The notes under the pieces are model-generated. The model made no database searches and had not been told where the DNA came from. It saw nothing but the letters and a program-made list of their open reading frames with translations. A stretch of 64,000 bases of DNA from Paraescarpia echinospica (taxonomy: Eukaryota; Annelida; Polychaeta; Sabellida; Siboglinidae): assembly GCA_020002185.1 (NCBI GenBank), contig CM034537.1:14982244-15046243 (forward strand). The letters are read 5' to 3'. Below, one piece after another: positions 1 through 11,300 of this stretch. How positions within the stretch are numbered: the stretch's first letter is position 1; each line of letters starts with the position of its first letter. Position numbers and translations under genes: made by a program.

Positions 1-589
1 GGACCACCTAGAGTACAATTACACAATAAAACAAAATAAAAACGTATGGTTGTGCTTAAATGAACAAATAAAGTAGTATGCTACATTGTAAAATATTGTG
101 AAAACATAATAAATGTACTAACATATTGCAACTAAAAAAATCACTACAAATTACTGATATGCGATTGTTTACGCAACAGCATATTTACTGGTGTAACATG
201 CATAGCATTATTTAAAAAAAATTATTTACTTATTTTTCAGTACCAATTGCAAGATTACTGTTTATACACCATTATACCAGAATGTTATATTACTATTTTT
301 GGTTACTAGCACTAGTATTATCAATTCATTACACATTCCAATACACTAACTACTACTATATAATAAGTGAACATAAATATATTTTGTAATATTTAATAAT
401 ACATGATTCTGAATAATTTATAGTAATAACATTATCTAACATTAACTACAACAAAAATGCTACTACTCCTACTGCTACTACAACAACAATAGCACAAATG
501 ATGCGAATTACAATAACATAGATAACAGACTAATACAAACAAAATGATCTATTACTTCGTAAATAATCACTACTAATACATTAAGGTTA
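1..589. other. AT-rich stretch without recognisable gene
   Basis: Very AT-rich sequence with stop codons in all frames and a few short trinucleotide runs of the CTA type near 460-490. I see no coding region, RNA gene or clear repeat. Confidence 0.6.
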
Positions 590-1180
590 CTATATCGACA
601 GTAATAACTCTTTTAGCTTTCATTTAAATAAGTTTAATGATACAAGCTCTCGTAACTGTTGAGATAGTGCATTCCAGAACAGTGGTCCAGAATAATTTAT
701 TGTAAACTTTCTACTATTTGTTCTAATGTTGAATGTAATAACCATTATGGTTTCTAAGATTGTGGCCATGAACATTTTCTGTTCGCATTAGCATAGATGA
801 CATGCTATCTGGGAGTTGGCCATTGATGGCTTTATACATAAAATGCCTAATTTGTTTAAATGTATAGTGTAAGTGTATGAATTAGCCCACAACAGAATGC
901 AGTATTGTAAATGAGATAATATTAATGAATAGTATAACGTCTTCATGATGTACACAGGGAGACAATGTTTTAATTTGTTTAGCATTCCTACATTTCGTGC
1001 AACTTTTTTAACAAATTATTAATATTAATTGTCCAGCTCACGTGTTCGTCTATGTATACTACTAGAAATTTCGTAAATTTCACTTGTTTTATTTTGTTTC
1101 CATTTATTGTTATTTCTGCATTGTCTGTACTGTACTTTTTACTTTTGGTGTAAATATTATTATGAAATAAGATTTTTTAT
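590..1180 (-). mobile_element. LINE reverse transcriptase C-terminal remnant
   Basis: Read on the minus strand, several frames join into the C-terminal part of a non-LTR reverse transcriptase: a motif like FTKFLVVYIDEHVSWTINI, then LNKLKHCLPVYIMKTLYYSL followed by LQYCILLW, and finally YSGPLFWNAL near 690-650. This is the usual post-RT 'thumb/connection' of Jockey/CR1/L2-type elements. It is broken by stops and frameshifts and has an internal deletion after the CILLW block. It is a dead fragment. The exact family cannot be told from this much sequence. Confidence 0.6.
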
Positions 1181-1189
1181 ACATTTAAT

Positions 1190-1920
1190 GAAAGTTTGTT
1201 GGTATTAAAGCAGTTTGCTATTTTTCTGTAGTTCCACATTTTCAAATATATACTGCAAGGATCAGCATAAATTTCTCGAGACACGCAAACAATTGTTTGC
1301 TAATGAATTTTCACATGTTGCCAATTAATGTTATGCTGTTCAATACCCTGAGTGCGGCGTGGGCAAGCGAACTGCAAGTGCGTGCCACCTGCAAACTAAT
1401 CGGAATAATTACGTGCAGCAATTGTTTCCGCATTCCTTTGGAGCTGACGAGCATACCGGGGTCTGTGTAGGTCTCGTTATCTATTTTTTACCTGTAGCAC
1501 TTTTCCAAAGTCGTATTGTAATAGCCGTAACATGTGCCGTAGACTAGTACACTTGTGTTCGGAAATCCGAATGTTCCTCTGTATGCTAAACACAATTAGA
1601 AGCACTCTTGCATTGTTGTGTTGTAGTTTATACATTTTTTAGAACAATATTGCGTCCATATATTTGGTCTTATCACATTGCCACCAGCGGTGGCACTATT
1701 GACATTGCATCCATCTTAATATTTGTGAAAATACCAACAAAGTAGCATGTATTTAATGCACGCGCACATAAGACATTTAACTCTACAAGTTGTTTTAAAT
1801 AATATAAAATGAATGCCAAAACAATTGTGTATGAAGAATACCAACGGTCACATTTCTGTGGGTCCATTTCTCAAATTATCATAATTGTTATAAAATAAAT
1901 AGAACAGAATAAGGAATAAA
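1190..1920. other. No recognisable feature
   Basis: Short open frames only, none with a recognisable motif. Probably intergenic or intronic non-coding DNA. Confidence 0.5.
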
Positions 1921-1924
1921 GAAT

Positions 1925-3422
1925 AAGGAAATAGGGGCTATGAAGGATATTATATCTCCTGGAGTGCCTAGGATTCCACCGAAACATCTATTGGAAATTG
2001 AAAACCAAATTAGCATACTGCGTGCAACAGTTTTCAACTTGTCAGTAGAAGAGGGAGTGGTTCTTTTAGAATAGAAAGAAGCAAACATTATACCGTTATT
2101 TAAAAAAACGTTCGAGAAGCAAGTCAGAGAACTGAACTACAGACCAGTGAGTTTAACATCGGTGATTTGCAAATTATTAGAAAGATTAATTAAAGATCAC
2201 ATGGTGGATTTTCTTGTTAAACATAACTTGATAAATCTATCTCAACATGGGTTTTTAAAAGCGAGGTCATGCTTAACAAATATGTTAGGTTTTTTGGAAG
2301 ATATCACTAAGTATCAAAGATTACTGCTTCAACTAAAGGTTCATGGCATAGGAAATGGTATAATTAACGGGATAGAAAAATGGTTGATTGGCAGAAGGCA
2401 ACTGGTAATAGTTGATGGGAGATTTTAAACTGGAAATCAGTTTTGACTGGGGTACCACAGGGATCAATATTGGGACCTATATTATTCTCAATATATATCA
2501 ATGATTTGGACGGCGATATAGCAAGCAAGGTGTTGAAATTTGCGGATGATACAAAAGTGTTTAGAAGAAGTAAACGTGATGGCGAATGATAGCATTTACA
2601 AGATGATCTTGACAGTTTGATCAAATGGTCTGAAAAGTGGCAAATGTTGCTCAATTTTCGGGAAATGTAAATGCCTCCACACAGGGCATGGAAACGAAGA
2701 TGTACAATATACAACGGGGGTACTGTACTAAGTGCTACTGTAAAATAAAAAGACTTAAGATTAACCATTAATGCTGATATGAAGGTTTCAGAGCAATGCA
2801 GTTTCAAAGGGAAATTGGATTAATTAGACTAAACATACCGTATAAAAAATAACTAATAATACCGCTGTACAAACCAATAGTTAGGCCTCAGTTAGAATAT
2901 TGTATACAAGCGTGGATGCCATATTGCAAGAAGGACATATATATATGCTAAAAAGAATACAGAGGAAAGCGACTATAATTATATCAAAACTGAGGGATCT
3001 TAGTTACAAAATACGCCTAAAAGAACGTGGTATAACGACACTAGAGACCATGAGAATAAGAGGAGATCAGATAGAAATATTGAATGGTTATACAAATATT
3101 TATAGAATTTTTTTTTTTTCAGTTAAGAAAGATAGAAGGACTCTAGAGGACATGACGTTACATTAGAAAAAAGGAGCAGTGTAGATTAGATATTAGAAAG
3201 TTCTCATTTTTACAAAGGATTGTAAATGAATGGACCAGATTATCTGCTGATTGTGTGGGTGCTAGTAGCGGGAATATGTTTAAAAATAAAATCGACACAT
3301 ACCTCAGAAGGGCGGGATACACGTAGATAAAAGGAGTGGATTCTCGATATTCTTGCCCATCTGCCATCTAGAGGTAATTCTCTGGGTGACAATCTTATTA
3401 AATCTTGATAAATCTAACTAGC
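1925..3422 (+). mobile_element. Decayed 5'-truncated CR1-like LINE copy
   Basis: Near-collinear and clearly homologous to 17625-19205 of the larger CR1-like element in this window. It starts inside the RT finger region (the block encoding MKD followed by SPG) and ends with the same 3' terminus (TCTCTGGGTG, then degenerate TTAAATCTTG repeats). It lacks about 70 bp that in the other copy encode the first RT aspartate block (YLDFQKAFD), at about 2311. The FADD block survives near 2540 as GCGGATGAT. Many stops and indels make it a pseudogene. It keeps the original frame at two places where the longer copy has lost single bases, so it is useful for comparison. Confidence 0.85.
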
Positions 3423-4225
3423 CCACCAGAACGAGCGGCTTAATTAAAATAAATGTGTTTTAACTTTGGATTATGGTGAGATTCAAACCATCTTACCAAT
3501 TAAATAACTAAATCAACATTGCAAATCAGTTAAACGGTTACATTATTTTGACAACTGTCGCTACGTCTATAATATGTGTGCAAGGTAACAACTAATTAAG
3601 CGAGTAGAAAAGACATAATATATTATGGTTGATCTTCAAACTTTAATCGAGCTGGCGTATGTATCTGATTATTAACGCTTTCCTTCTAAACGGCTTGCAT
3701 GTCGGACGCCAAACTTTCAGGGATAAAGTATTTCGCTAACATATATTTTCTAACAAGTTGTATGCACGCCATTAATGAAATAACTGGTACTGATTTAGAT
3801 TTGTGTTTGGCGAACATGATATTATTCGACTTATGCTCGCCAGAAACTGTTTGTACGGGTATATGTCGGCAGGAGCGCCATTTATGCTAGAACTTTATGT
3901 AAATAACAGTGTATACAGGATAAAAGTGTGCGAGCGAGCGTGCGTGCGCGCGCACGCTCACGCGTACTTCTGTAGCTCGGCCCTACGCAAGACTGAGTGG
4001 ACACGAATCATCAAACTACACAGTTCGAAAGTAACCTCACAGTCGGGCAATAAGGGTAACATTTCGCACTGTTACGACGAATCTATTGCTACAGCCAGAA
4101 CACTGGCAGACCGCAGGAAGACCATATGCAGACGAATTTGCAACATACCCGCTACAGGTTCTTCTGCTTCTACTCCGGGAAACTCCACGCGAAATCTGTG
4201 ATATAGGCTTCTATGTACAGTGAAC
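3423..4225. other. Non-coding; short alternating CG/TG tract
   Basis: No gene recognised. Around 3926-3965 there is an alternating purine-pyrimidine run (GCGTGCGTGCGCGCGCACGC) that is also partly palindromic and could form Z-DNA or a hairpin. The overlapping open frames here show no known motif. Confidence 0.5.
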
Positions 4226-4269
4226 GTTGATGCACAACTGAACACTTTTGTGTTCAGTTGTGCATCAAC
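4226..4269. repeat. Perfect 20-bp inverted repeat, 4-nt loop
   Basis: The left arm 4226-4245 (GTTGATGCACAACTGAACAC) is exactly complementary to the right arm 4250-4269, with the loop TTTT. Not one base in 20 is mismatched. The flanking bases do not pair. It lies about 575 bp downstream of the GPCR stop codon. Confidence 0.95.
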
Positions 4270-4844
4270 AAACGCATTTATTACTTTTTATGATTGTCTA
4301 CGTTTTACGTTAACTCTCCTTGAACACTATTTATTTATATACTTGTTCATTTATAAACAATGTAATGCTTTAATTAACTGGTTTATGTATTTTTTTTTAT
4401 AATTTTACATTTTATTATTTTGTACTAATCATATATATGTGACTATGTGAACTACGGTATGATCATTTTTCCTTATATGTGTAGGCTTTTTGGATGTGTG
4501 CAATATTCACACATTCATCTTATAATTTCTCTAGTGTGAATTACTATAACATATAGTTAGGGGATACATTAACTACAAGTTTTTAACTTCTTGTGTATTC
4601 CTTTCAAACAACATTACATATAATACTTTATATGTCACAAAAAAATCATGTCGAGGCGATTACAACCTATATCGTCTGTTTGGATGTTTGTTTGAATAAA
4701 ACATATTGAATTGAAATGAATAATTCAATGCTCTATAATAAAATTATTGTATTTAATATTTTATACACTTTAATAAATACAATTACTTGTTGTGCCGTTC
4801 AACATCTATTGTTGTAAAACAAATAAACTCATTATTAGATATTG
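4270..4844. other. Region downstream of GPCR stop, no gene
   Basis: AT-rich DNA. On the minus strand this is the likely 3' UTR or downstream flank of the GPCR. ATTAAA-type minus-strand hexamers occur near 4750-4775, but I cannot tell which, if any, is used for polyadenylation. Confidence 0.4.
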
Positions 4845-5066
4845 TTAGTTTCCCTCCGGTGCGTTGACGGCGGTCATCGTTGAGGCGGGTGCTGCGCAGC
4901 TGGTGGACACACAATGACCGAAGAGATTCCCGACGCCTTTGCGAAATCGCTTGTTGAACAACGCGTAAACAGTCGGATTGGTGACGGTGCTCATTATGAT
5001 CATCGACTGCTTGACCAAGTCCAATGTCGACCCGCCAGAGTCGGAATCGTCAGTTCCGGCAATTTC
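4845..5066 (-). CDS. GPCR last exon (TM7, helix 8, C-tail)
   Basis: Minus-strand acceptor TTGCAG just above 5066, then 73 codons and a stop at 4845-4847. It encodes the acidic EL3, TM7 with STVTNPTVY, the helix-8 basic motif NKRFRKG, and a tail with two nearby cysteines (possible palmitoylation sites). Confidence 0.85.
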   Translation of the reverse strand, partial: EIAGTDDSDSGGSTLDLVKQSMIIMSTVTNPTVYALFNKRFRKGVGNLFGHCVSTSCAAPASTMTAVNAPEGN

Positions 5067-5614
5067 CTGCAAGTCAAAGCAATCGGGGTAGTCGGAAACG
5101 TTTTCACATAATTTCGGTTTAAATAAAAAGTAACACGATTTCCATCGGTACCGTGACATAAATCAACAGGCTTCAGATAACGCCTGATAATCGGTGCTAT
5201 TTGCTTACTGCCTGTTAATTTACCGGTGGTCCACACGCTCGCTATGTTTTAAAGATATTTATAACTAACAGACTTTCTTAATAGTTTCCCCGTTTGTTAT
5301 CAGTCAAACTGATTAGCTTCATCATCTTGTCTTTCCTGCCAGATCTCCCCCACAATGTGTATTAATCAAACACTTTTTCTTTTTTGAATTGACTAAGTGT
5401 GTCTTAACCTTACACCTTGCCCCACTTGCCATTCAGTTTCGTTGAACGTATATCTTTCCCATGTTGAAGATGCTCATCAGAGTGGTGATTGTAATGCAAT
5501 ATAATTGTCTTCGTTACCACAACCAGTGTATATTTCTTTCGTTTACACACACCACACACACACACGTACAACGACGCGCACATGCACGCACACAAACACG
5601 CACGCACGCACGCA

Positions 5615-5704
<90 letters not shown>

Positions 5705-6792
5705 GCTTGGTGTTTAGACGACTCAGATTACTCGATACACATTTGCTCACCTCCATTGCAAACAGAATGAAAAATGGTGCCCACAAGACGGCAAACAAGA
5801 TGGCTGCGAGCGCGAGCATCTTGACGACTGCTACCTTGCTCTTGGACACGTTCGACGTATTTCCTCCAGATACCTATAACATAAAAATAAAATATAACAC
5901 ACGTTTTATTAGTAAATATGCTTTGATTCACGGCATACAAAGAGAGTAATTATGTAAAGGTATCATGCAATAGTCATACACGTCATTCCTGTTGTCAGTA
6001 TTTCACATTCTATTAATTGATCTTATATCGTTCTTTCAGCGACCGTCTTCAATATGCCTCCCTCTAGATGACGACACGACAGTCCTTCTGCGCAGTGCTG
6101 TCACTGGTGGCTCCTTCTTTGATGGTGGACTGGGTGGCTCTTCAGAATAACATCGTACACTCGTTTGAGTCGGGGATAGGATACACCAGTGACAACACTG
6201 CACGGAAGGACTGCCGTTTGGCCATCTAGCGGCAGTCGTGGAATAAATTTGCTTGTTGAAATGAAGTTCCATGTACGCGAAAGGTAAACTCACTGTGAAA
6301 TAGTGAAAAATGAGTTTCTTCACAAATAATCATACAATTTTCCTTATACCCATGCGTTTATATATATATATATATTCCGAGTTGCATAGCCCCCACGATA
6401 TTAGAGAGTTGTGTCATTTACTCGTCATAAGTATTGCCAAGCGGTAGGTACATCTTATTCCATATTGGATACGTCTTTTTCAGGGAGCATATTGGATTTG
6501 TGTGTGCTTATTCTTTCATCTTATTAAACTCTCTTTAACACAGACAGTGTCGTCTTTCTTCAACCCCTACAGACGTAGGCAATTGGTTATTTTCGCATAG
6601 CTTTACCCTGGGAAGGAGCATTAATGTGATTTTTTCTGTAGCCTTTCAATAGTGTCGGATATTTAATTTTGCAAATCAGTATACCACTGAGGACATTAAT
6701 ATTACCTGATGCGCGACACGCCAGAGGAAGCGGCCGATGTTCATGTAGTTGATGACGATGACAGCCAATGGGAGGAAATAGCTGACACTGAC
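4845..6792 (-). CDS. Class A (rhodopsin-family) GPCR, C-terminal half, three exons
   Basis: A G-protein-coupled receptor of the plasma membrane. Three minus-strand exons, all in phase 0 (6706-6792, 5751-5873, 4845-5066), join to 143 codons ending in a stop. They encode TM5 with the peptide-receptor-like pattern YFLPL..Y..IG..LW, a short third intracellular loop rich in Ser/Asn, TM6 ([18 protein letters not shown], with the proline of the usual CWxP but Leu in place of Cys), an acidic third extracellular loop (DDSDS), TM7 ending NPTVY (the NPxxY motif), and helix 8 (NKRFRKG). A 40-residue tail follows. TM1-TM4 are not seen: they must lie in or beyond the 1000-N gap at 7019-8018. The motifs point to a peptide- or amine-type class A receptor. 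I cannot assign a ligand. The head of the neighbouring phosphatase gene lies just beyond the gap on the opposite strand. Confidence 0.85.
5538..5701. repeat. (CA)n microsatellite
   Basis: Interrupted ACAC/CACG repeats pass into a pure (AC)n run from about 5617 to 5701, inside the GPCR intron between the TM6 and TM7 exons. Long 'His-Thr' and 'Val-Cys' reading frames across it are artefacts of the repeat. Confidence 0.97.
5751..5873 (-). CDS. GPCR exon carrying TM6
   Basis: Minus-strand acceptor TTATAG before 5873 and donor GTGAGC after 5751. The exon has 41 codons with no phase change. It begins [13 protein letters not shown] (IL3) and continues into TM6 with LWAPFF. Without this splice the frame runs into the CA repeat. 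Confidence 0.85.
6055..6243. mobile_element. Fold-back MITE with long terminal inverted repeats
   Basis: The left arm, about 6060-6113, and the right arm, about 6185-6236, are imperfect inverted repeats of about 50 bp. Both contain CTAGATG near the outer end, CAGTCCTTC in the middle, and GTCACTGGTG at the inner end. The element is about 190 bp, lies in the GPCR intron between TM5 and TM6, and has no coding capacity. The superfamily is not clear. Confidence 0.75.
6706..6792 (-). CDS. GPCR exon carrying TM5
   Basis: Minus-strand acceptor CTCTGCAG before 6792 and donor GTAATA after 6706. 29 codons, phase 0 at both ends. [20 protein letters not shown] matches TM5 of peptide-type class A receptors, followed by RFLWRVAHQ at the start of IL3. 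Confidence 0.85.
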
Positions 6793-6919
6793 CTGCAGAG
6801 AGACGAACGATGTGTTGCGACAGAATAGTGTATTATGTGACTTATACATAACACTAATGTAATAATAATGGCAATAATAATAATTAATATAGTAGAGAAA
6901 TAGAGAGCAAGCGATCGAA

Positions 6920-7018
6920 ACAGACAACCATACAGACAAACAGACAGGCAGACAGACAAACGGGCAGGCGGGCAGGCGGGCAGGCGAGCGGGCGGGGGCG
7001 GGCTCGGGCGGGCGGGCG
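6920..7018. repeat. GACA/GGGC simple-sequence tract at gap edge
   Basis: GACAGACA-type repeats pass into (GGCGGGCA)n and nearly pure GGGC repeats that run into the N gap. The tract probably stopped assembly. Confidence 0.9.
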
Positions 7019-8018
7019 NNNNNNNNNNNNNNNNNNNNNNNNNNNNNNNNNNNNNNNNNNNNNNNNNNNNNNNNNNNNNNNNNNNNNNNNNNNNNNNNNN
7101 NNNNNNNNNNNNNNNNNNNNNNNNNNNNNNNNNNNNNNNNNNNNNNNNNNNNNNNNNNNNNNNNNNNNNNNNNNNNNNNNNNNNNNNNNNNNNNNNNNNN
7201 NNNNNNNNNNNNNNNNNNNNNNNNNNNNNNNNNNNNNNNNNNNNNNNNNNNNNNNNNNNNNNNNNNNNNNNNNNNNNNNNNNNNNNNNNNNNNNNNNNNN
7301 NNNNNNNNNNNNNNNNNNNNNNNNNNNNNNNNNNNNNNNNNNNNNNNNNNNNNNNNNNNNNNNNNNNNNNNNNNNNNNNNNNNNNNNNNNNNNNNNNNNN
7401 NNNNNNNNNNNNNNNNNNNNNNNNNNNNNNNNNNNNNNNNNNNNNNNNNNNNNNNNNNNNNNNNNNNNNNNNNNNNNNNNNNNNNNNNNNNNNNNNNNNN
7501 NNNNNNNNNNNNNNNNNNNNNNNNNNNNNNNNNNNNNNNNNNNNNNNNNNNNNNNNNNNNNNNNNNNNNNNNNNNNNNNNNNNNNNNNNNNNNNNNNNNN
7601 NNNNNNNNNNNNNNNNNNNNNNNNNNNNNNNNNNNNNNNNNNNNNNNNNNNNNNNNNNNNNNNNNNNNNNNNNNNNNNNNNNNNNNNNNNNNNNNNNNNN
7701 NNNNNNNNNNNNNNNNNNNNNNNNNNNNNNNNNNNNNNNNNNNNNNNNNNNNNNNNNNNNNNNNNNNNNNNNNNNNNNNNNNNNNNNNNNNNNNNNNNNN
7801 NNNNNNNNNNNNNNNNNNNNNNNNNNNNNNNNNNNNNNNNNNNNNNNNNNNNNNNNNNNNNNNNNNNNNNNNNNNNNNNNNNNNNNNNNNNNNNNNNNNN
7901 NNNNNNNNNNNNNNNNNNNNNNNNNNNNNNNNNNNNNNNNNNNNNNNNNNNNNNNNNNNNNNNNNNNNNNNNNNNNNNNNNNNNNNNNNNNNNNNNNNNN
8001 NNNNNNNNNNNNNNNNNN
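7019..8018. other. Assembly gap, exactly 1000 N
   Basis: An unbroken run of 1000 N. The round number suggests a placeholder, so the true gap length is unknown. Any reading frame through it is meaningless. Upstream exons of the GPCR (TM1-TM4) or the transcription starts of both flanking genes may be hidden here. Confidence 0.98.
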
Positions 8019-8233
8019 CATGCGATGCGCATGCTTACACGCACGACGTAGCGAGGTCAGCTGAGACACCGTACCGAAACCGCGATAGCAGTCCCGATGA
8101 CAAGCTGACGATTTCGGGAGGCAAATACCGGCTGTTCGTGTTTACACATGCGTACTGACCGGCGTTAATTTCGAGGAAGAGTGGATTCGTAGAAACCGGA
8201 TGAGCTCGCTAAAGACTTATATATGCTGATATT
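8019..8233 (+). promoter_or_regulatory. CpG-rich promoter-proximal/5' UTR region of the phosphatase
   Basis: This 215-bp stretch has many CpG dinucleotides while the surroundings are AT-rich and CpG-poor. It ends at the first ATG of the phosphatase (8234). It starts with ATGCGCATGC, which resembles an NRF-1 half-site. No TATA box is evident at a sensible distance except a TATATA near 8219, only 14 bp before the ATG. Promoter function is inferred from composition and position only. Confidence 0.45.
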
Positions 8234-8335
8234 ATGCACGACAAGATAGAAGAACATATGATCTCGTCACCAATGGGTCCAGAGGACGAATTCGAAGAGT
8301 TCGAACAAAACGATTCATGGAGTTTGGTGTATCAT
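8234..8335 (+). CDS. PTPN1/PTPN2-like: Phosphatase exon 1
   Basis: 34 codons from ATG to ...WSLVYH, then donor GTAGGT, phase 0. [16 protein letters not shown] lines up with EFEQIDKSGSWAAIYQ at the human PTP1B N-terminus. Met9 or Met14 could also start. The first ATG is chosen because it follows the CpG-rich leader. The open frame continues past the donor but loses all resemblance. Confidence 0.9.
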
Positions 8336-11300
8336 GTAGGTCAAGTTACTAATATTTTGTCACTCGGGAGCCAAATAACGCACATTCAGAATTTCAGTGC
8401 GTCAACCGTTCTTGTAAAATCTCGGTCGAGTCGACAGTTCGACTTCCGAGGCAGTGTCTTCATGTAATCGGTTCACTCCGTTCATTTGATGCGTGTTGTG
8501 TAGCCGTTTTTCTACCACCAAGTTGTGTACCAGCTTGCCGCGCCTACCAAAGTGGGCCACGGCCTGGCTCAAGGCAAACCCAAATCATGTTCAGAATGTT
8601 CAGATGTCACTGTTACTCACTGTTTTGTTAGCCTGCTCTTTCTCATATCATGATCTGACAGCGTCGTGGTGTTTTGCTTAACTAAATAATTTTAGAACAA
8701 CTAGGTGTGATGGTTGACATGTTTTACATTAGCCTACGCTACCATTGACCTGTGATTCTGTCTCTGTAAGTTGTAACTGTAATAATGTTCACTTTCTGAC
8801 TATCACAAACACAATCTAATCTTAGTTACCCTACAAGTCAAAGGTCAAAACATGTTAGTCAGTGGCTGTGCCCGGCCGACACTGAGAATGACTGTATGTT
8901 GTGAACAATATAGTACTAAGTTTTAATTAAATATGCTGTACACATGTTTACGTCAACATTCATTGATGTGTCACTGTCACAGAAGTACTGCCTTCAGGCT
9001 TCAGACTTGTCCCACATATGACAATGCCTGTCAATGGCCGTCTACAGAGCGATTGTAGTTATATCAATCAGTTTGGCCAAACCAATGATTAATTATGAAA
9101 AACATATTCCCATTGTTCACAGTTTTTTTGGTTACCTTTATAAGTAATAAGATGTCCTATTTTGCACTGAACACAACCATAAACAAATTCTGTGGCACAA
9201 TTGTCAGTTAGCCAAGGCACAACATCAAAAGGCAAAATTTTAGGCCTGCCCAGGCTGCCTAAGTTGAAACTCGAAATTGGGGTATGTCAACCTGACACAG
9301 GCATGTCAATTTGAAATATTATTTGAGTTTTTGAACTTGGGTACAAGACATAACATTAAGATAACATTATTTAAACTGATTAAATTGTTTGCCACGTTTA
9401 ATTGTTTGTATTAACAAAACAACAACTTTCATTTCCTTTTCTAAGTCCAATAAGGTCACAAGTATAATAATATACAAAAGATCTATAAGCTGCCAGTTGA
9501 ACTAAACATTTAATCTCGCAGATATCTGGACACATTTTCAGTGCTAAATCATTGCCTGGTCAGTATTCTCGAAAATTGCTGGATAACTACTGTGAAATAA
9601 TTCTTGTTAGCTATCGTATTAGTGATTGGGTACATCAAATCGCTGCACATAACTTAATGTAAATTGTCAAAAACTTCATGGAATCATGTCACACAATGTA
9701 GCATAAGTAACTATTATTATGTTGATGGGTTATCTAAAGGAAACTATATCAGTCATTCCAGCGTGACTTCCGTGACAAAAGCTACTAAAATTGTAGTGAT
9801 ATTGCCCTATTGCATCTACATTCCTGAACAAATCTGAACTGTTGTACAGTTATTTCAAAGACCATGAACAGCTCTTTAATTAAGCAAAACTATTTTTTAA
9901 TTCTGTTAACAATTTCATGGGAAAATAAGAGGTGAAAATGTGACTTCCGTGACAGCTACTATTCCAAATATATAGACTGAGTACATGTTTAATCTATTTT
10001 GTAGCTTTCTAGGAGAGATACACCATTTTGTCTCACATAATTGGTTACATGGAGGTTTGAAGATTCCCAAATGAAGCAAGCTATCAGGAATCAGCCATTT
10101 TCTATTTTTAGAGTGTTGTATGTGCGTGACTTCCGTGACAGAAAAAAATGTGACTTCCGTGACGAGTAGCTCCACCAGCATAAAACAATATACAAAAGTT
10201 GTGCCCACACCAACTAGAGCTAACGTGGCGCCCACATCAGCTAAAGAAAAACATTATGGCTACAACATATGACACCAGGATTAAAGTCTCTGCTGACTTG
10301 TCTTCTGGTACTACCACTGATTCTCGAAGAGGGTCACATAATGATTTACAACTAAAGCCACAAGGACATGGTAAATTTAACAACAGTGGATGTAAAGGGG
10401 AGAAACTAATAAAATGCAAAAAAACCTTGAATGTTAGAACCATACGATCACCCAGGCTCGGTGAAGAACATGAAGAAACAGGGAGTTGAAGCAATTGGTA
10501 TTAAAGAGCACCGTATAGTACATGATGAACCAGTACGATACGAGCAGATCCAAGGTAAACTTTGATCACTGCCACAGCCTGGAGAAATGCAACTACTGGA
10601 GCAGCAGAGGGAGGAGTAGACATTAGGCATTCTGCTCAACACAAGGGACACGGGAGCCCTAGAGAACATTACAACACACATCAGAGGGAGGAGTAGGCAC
10701 TCTGCTCAACACATGGGGCGTGGGAGCCCCAGAGAACATTACAACACACAGCAGAGAGAGGAGTAGGCAGTCTGTTCAACACAAGGGACAGGGGAGCCCT
10801 AGAGAACATTACAACACACAGCAGAGGGAGGAGTAGGCAGTCTGCTCAACACAAGGGACACTGGAGCCCTAGAGAACATTACACCACACAGCAGAGGGAG
10901 GAGTAGGCATTCTGCTCAACACAAGGGACACGGGAGCCCTAGAGAACATTACAACACACATCAGAGGGAGGAGTAGGCACTCTGCTCAACACATGGGGCG
11001 TGGGAGCCCCAGAGAACATTACAACACACAGCAGAGAGAGGAGTAGGCAGTCTGTTCAACACAAGGGACAGGGGAGCCCTAGAGAACATTACAACACACA
11101 GCAGAGGGAGGAGTAGGCAGTCTGCTCAACACAAGGGACAGGGGAGCCCTAGAGAACATTACAACACACAGCAGAGGGAGGAGTAGGCATTCTGCTCAAC
11201 ACAAGGGGCGTGGGAGCCCCAGAGAACATTACAACACACAGCAGAGAGAGGAGTAGGCAGTCTGCTCAACACAAGGGACACGGGAGCCCCAGAGAACATT

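Noticed and set aside
5410..5949. Open frames of poly Thr-His and poly Cys-Val up to 162 codons
   Set aside because: They run only through the (CA)n microsatellite; the real coding sequence here is the GPCR TM6 exon on the minus strand.
6741..8069. Minus-strand frames of 386 and 442 codons
   Set aside because: They consist almost entirely of the 1000-N gap and the GC-rich simple repeat.
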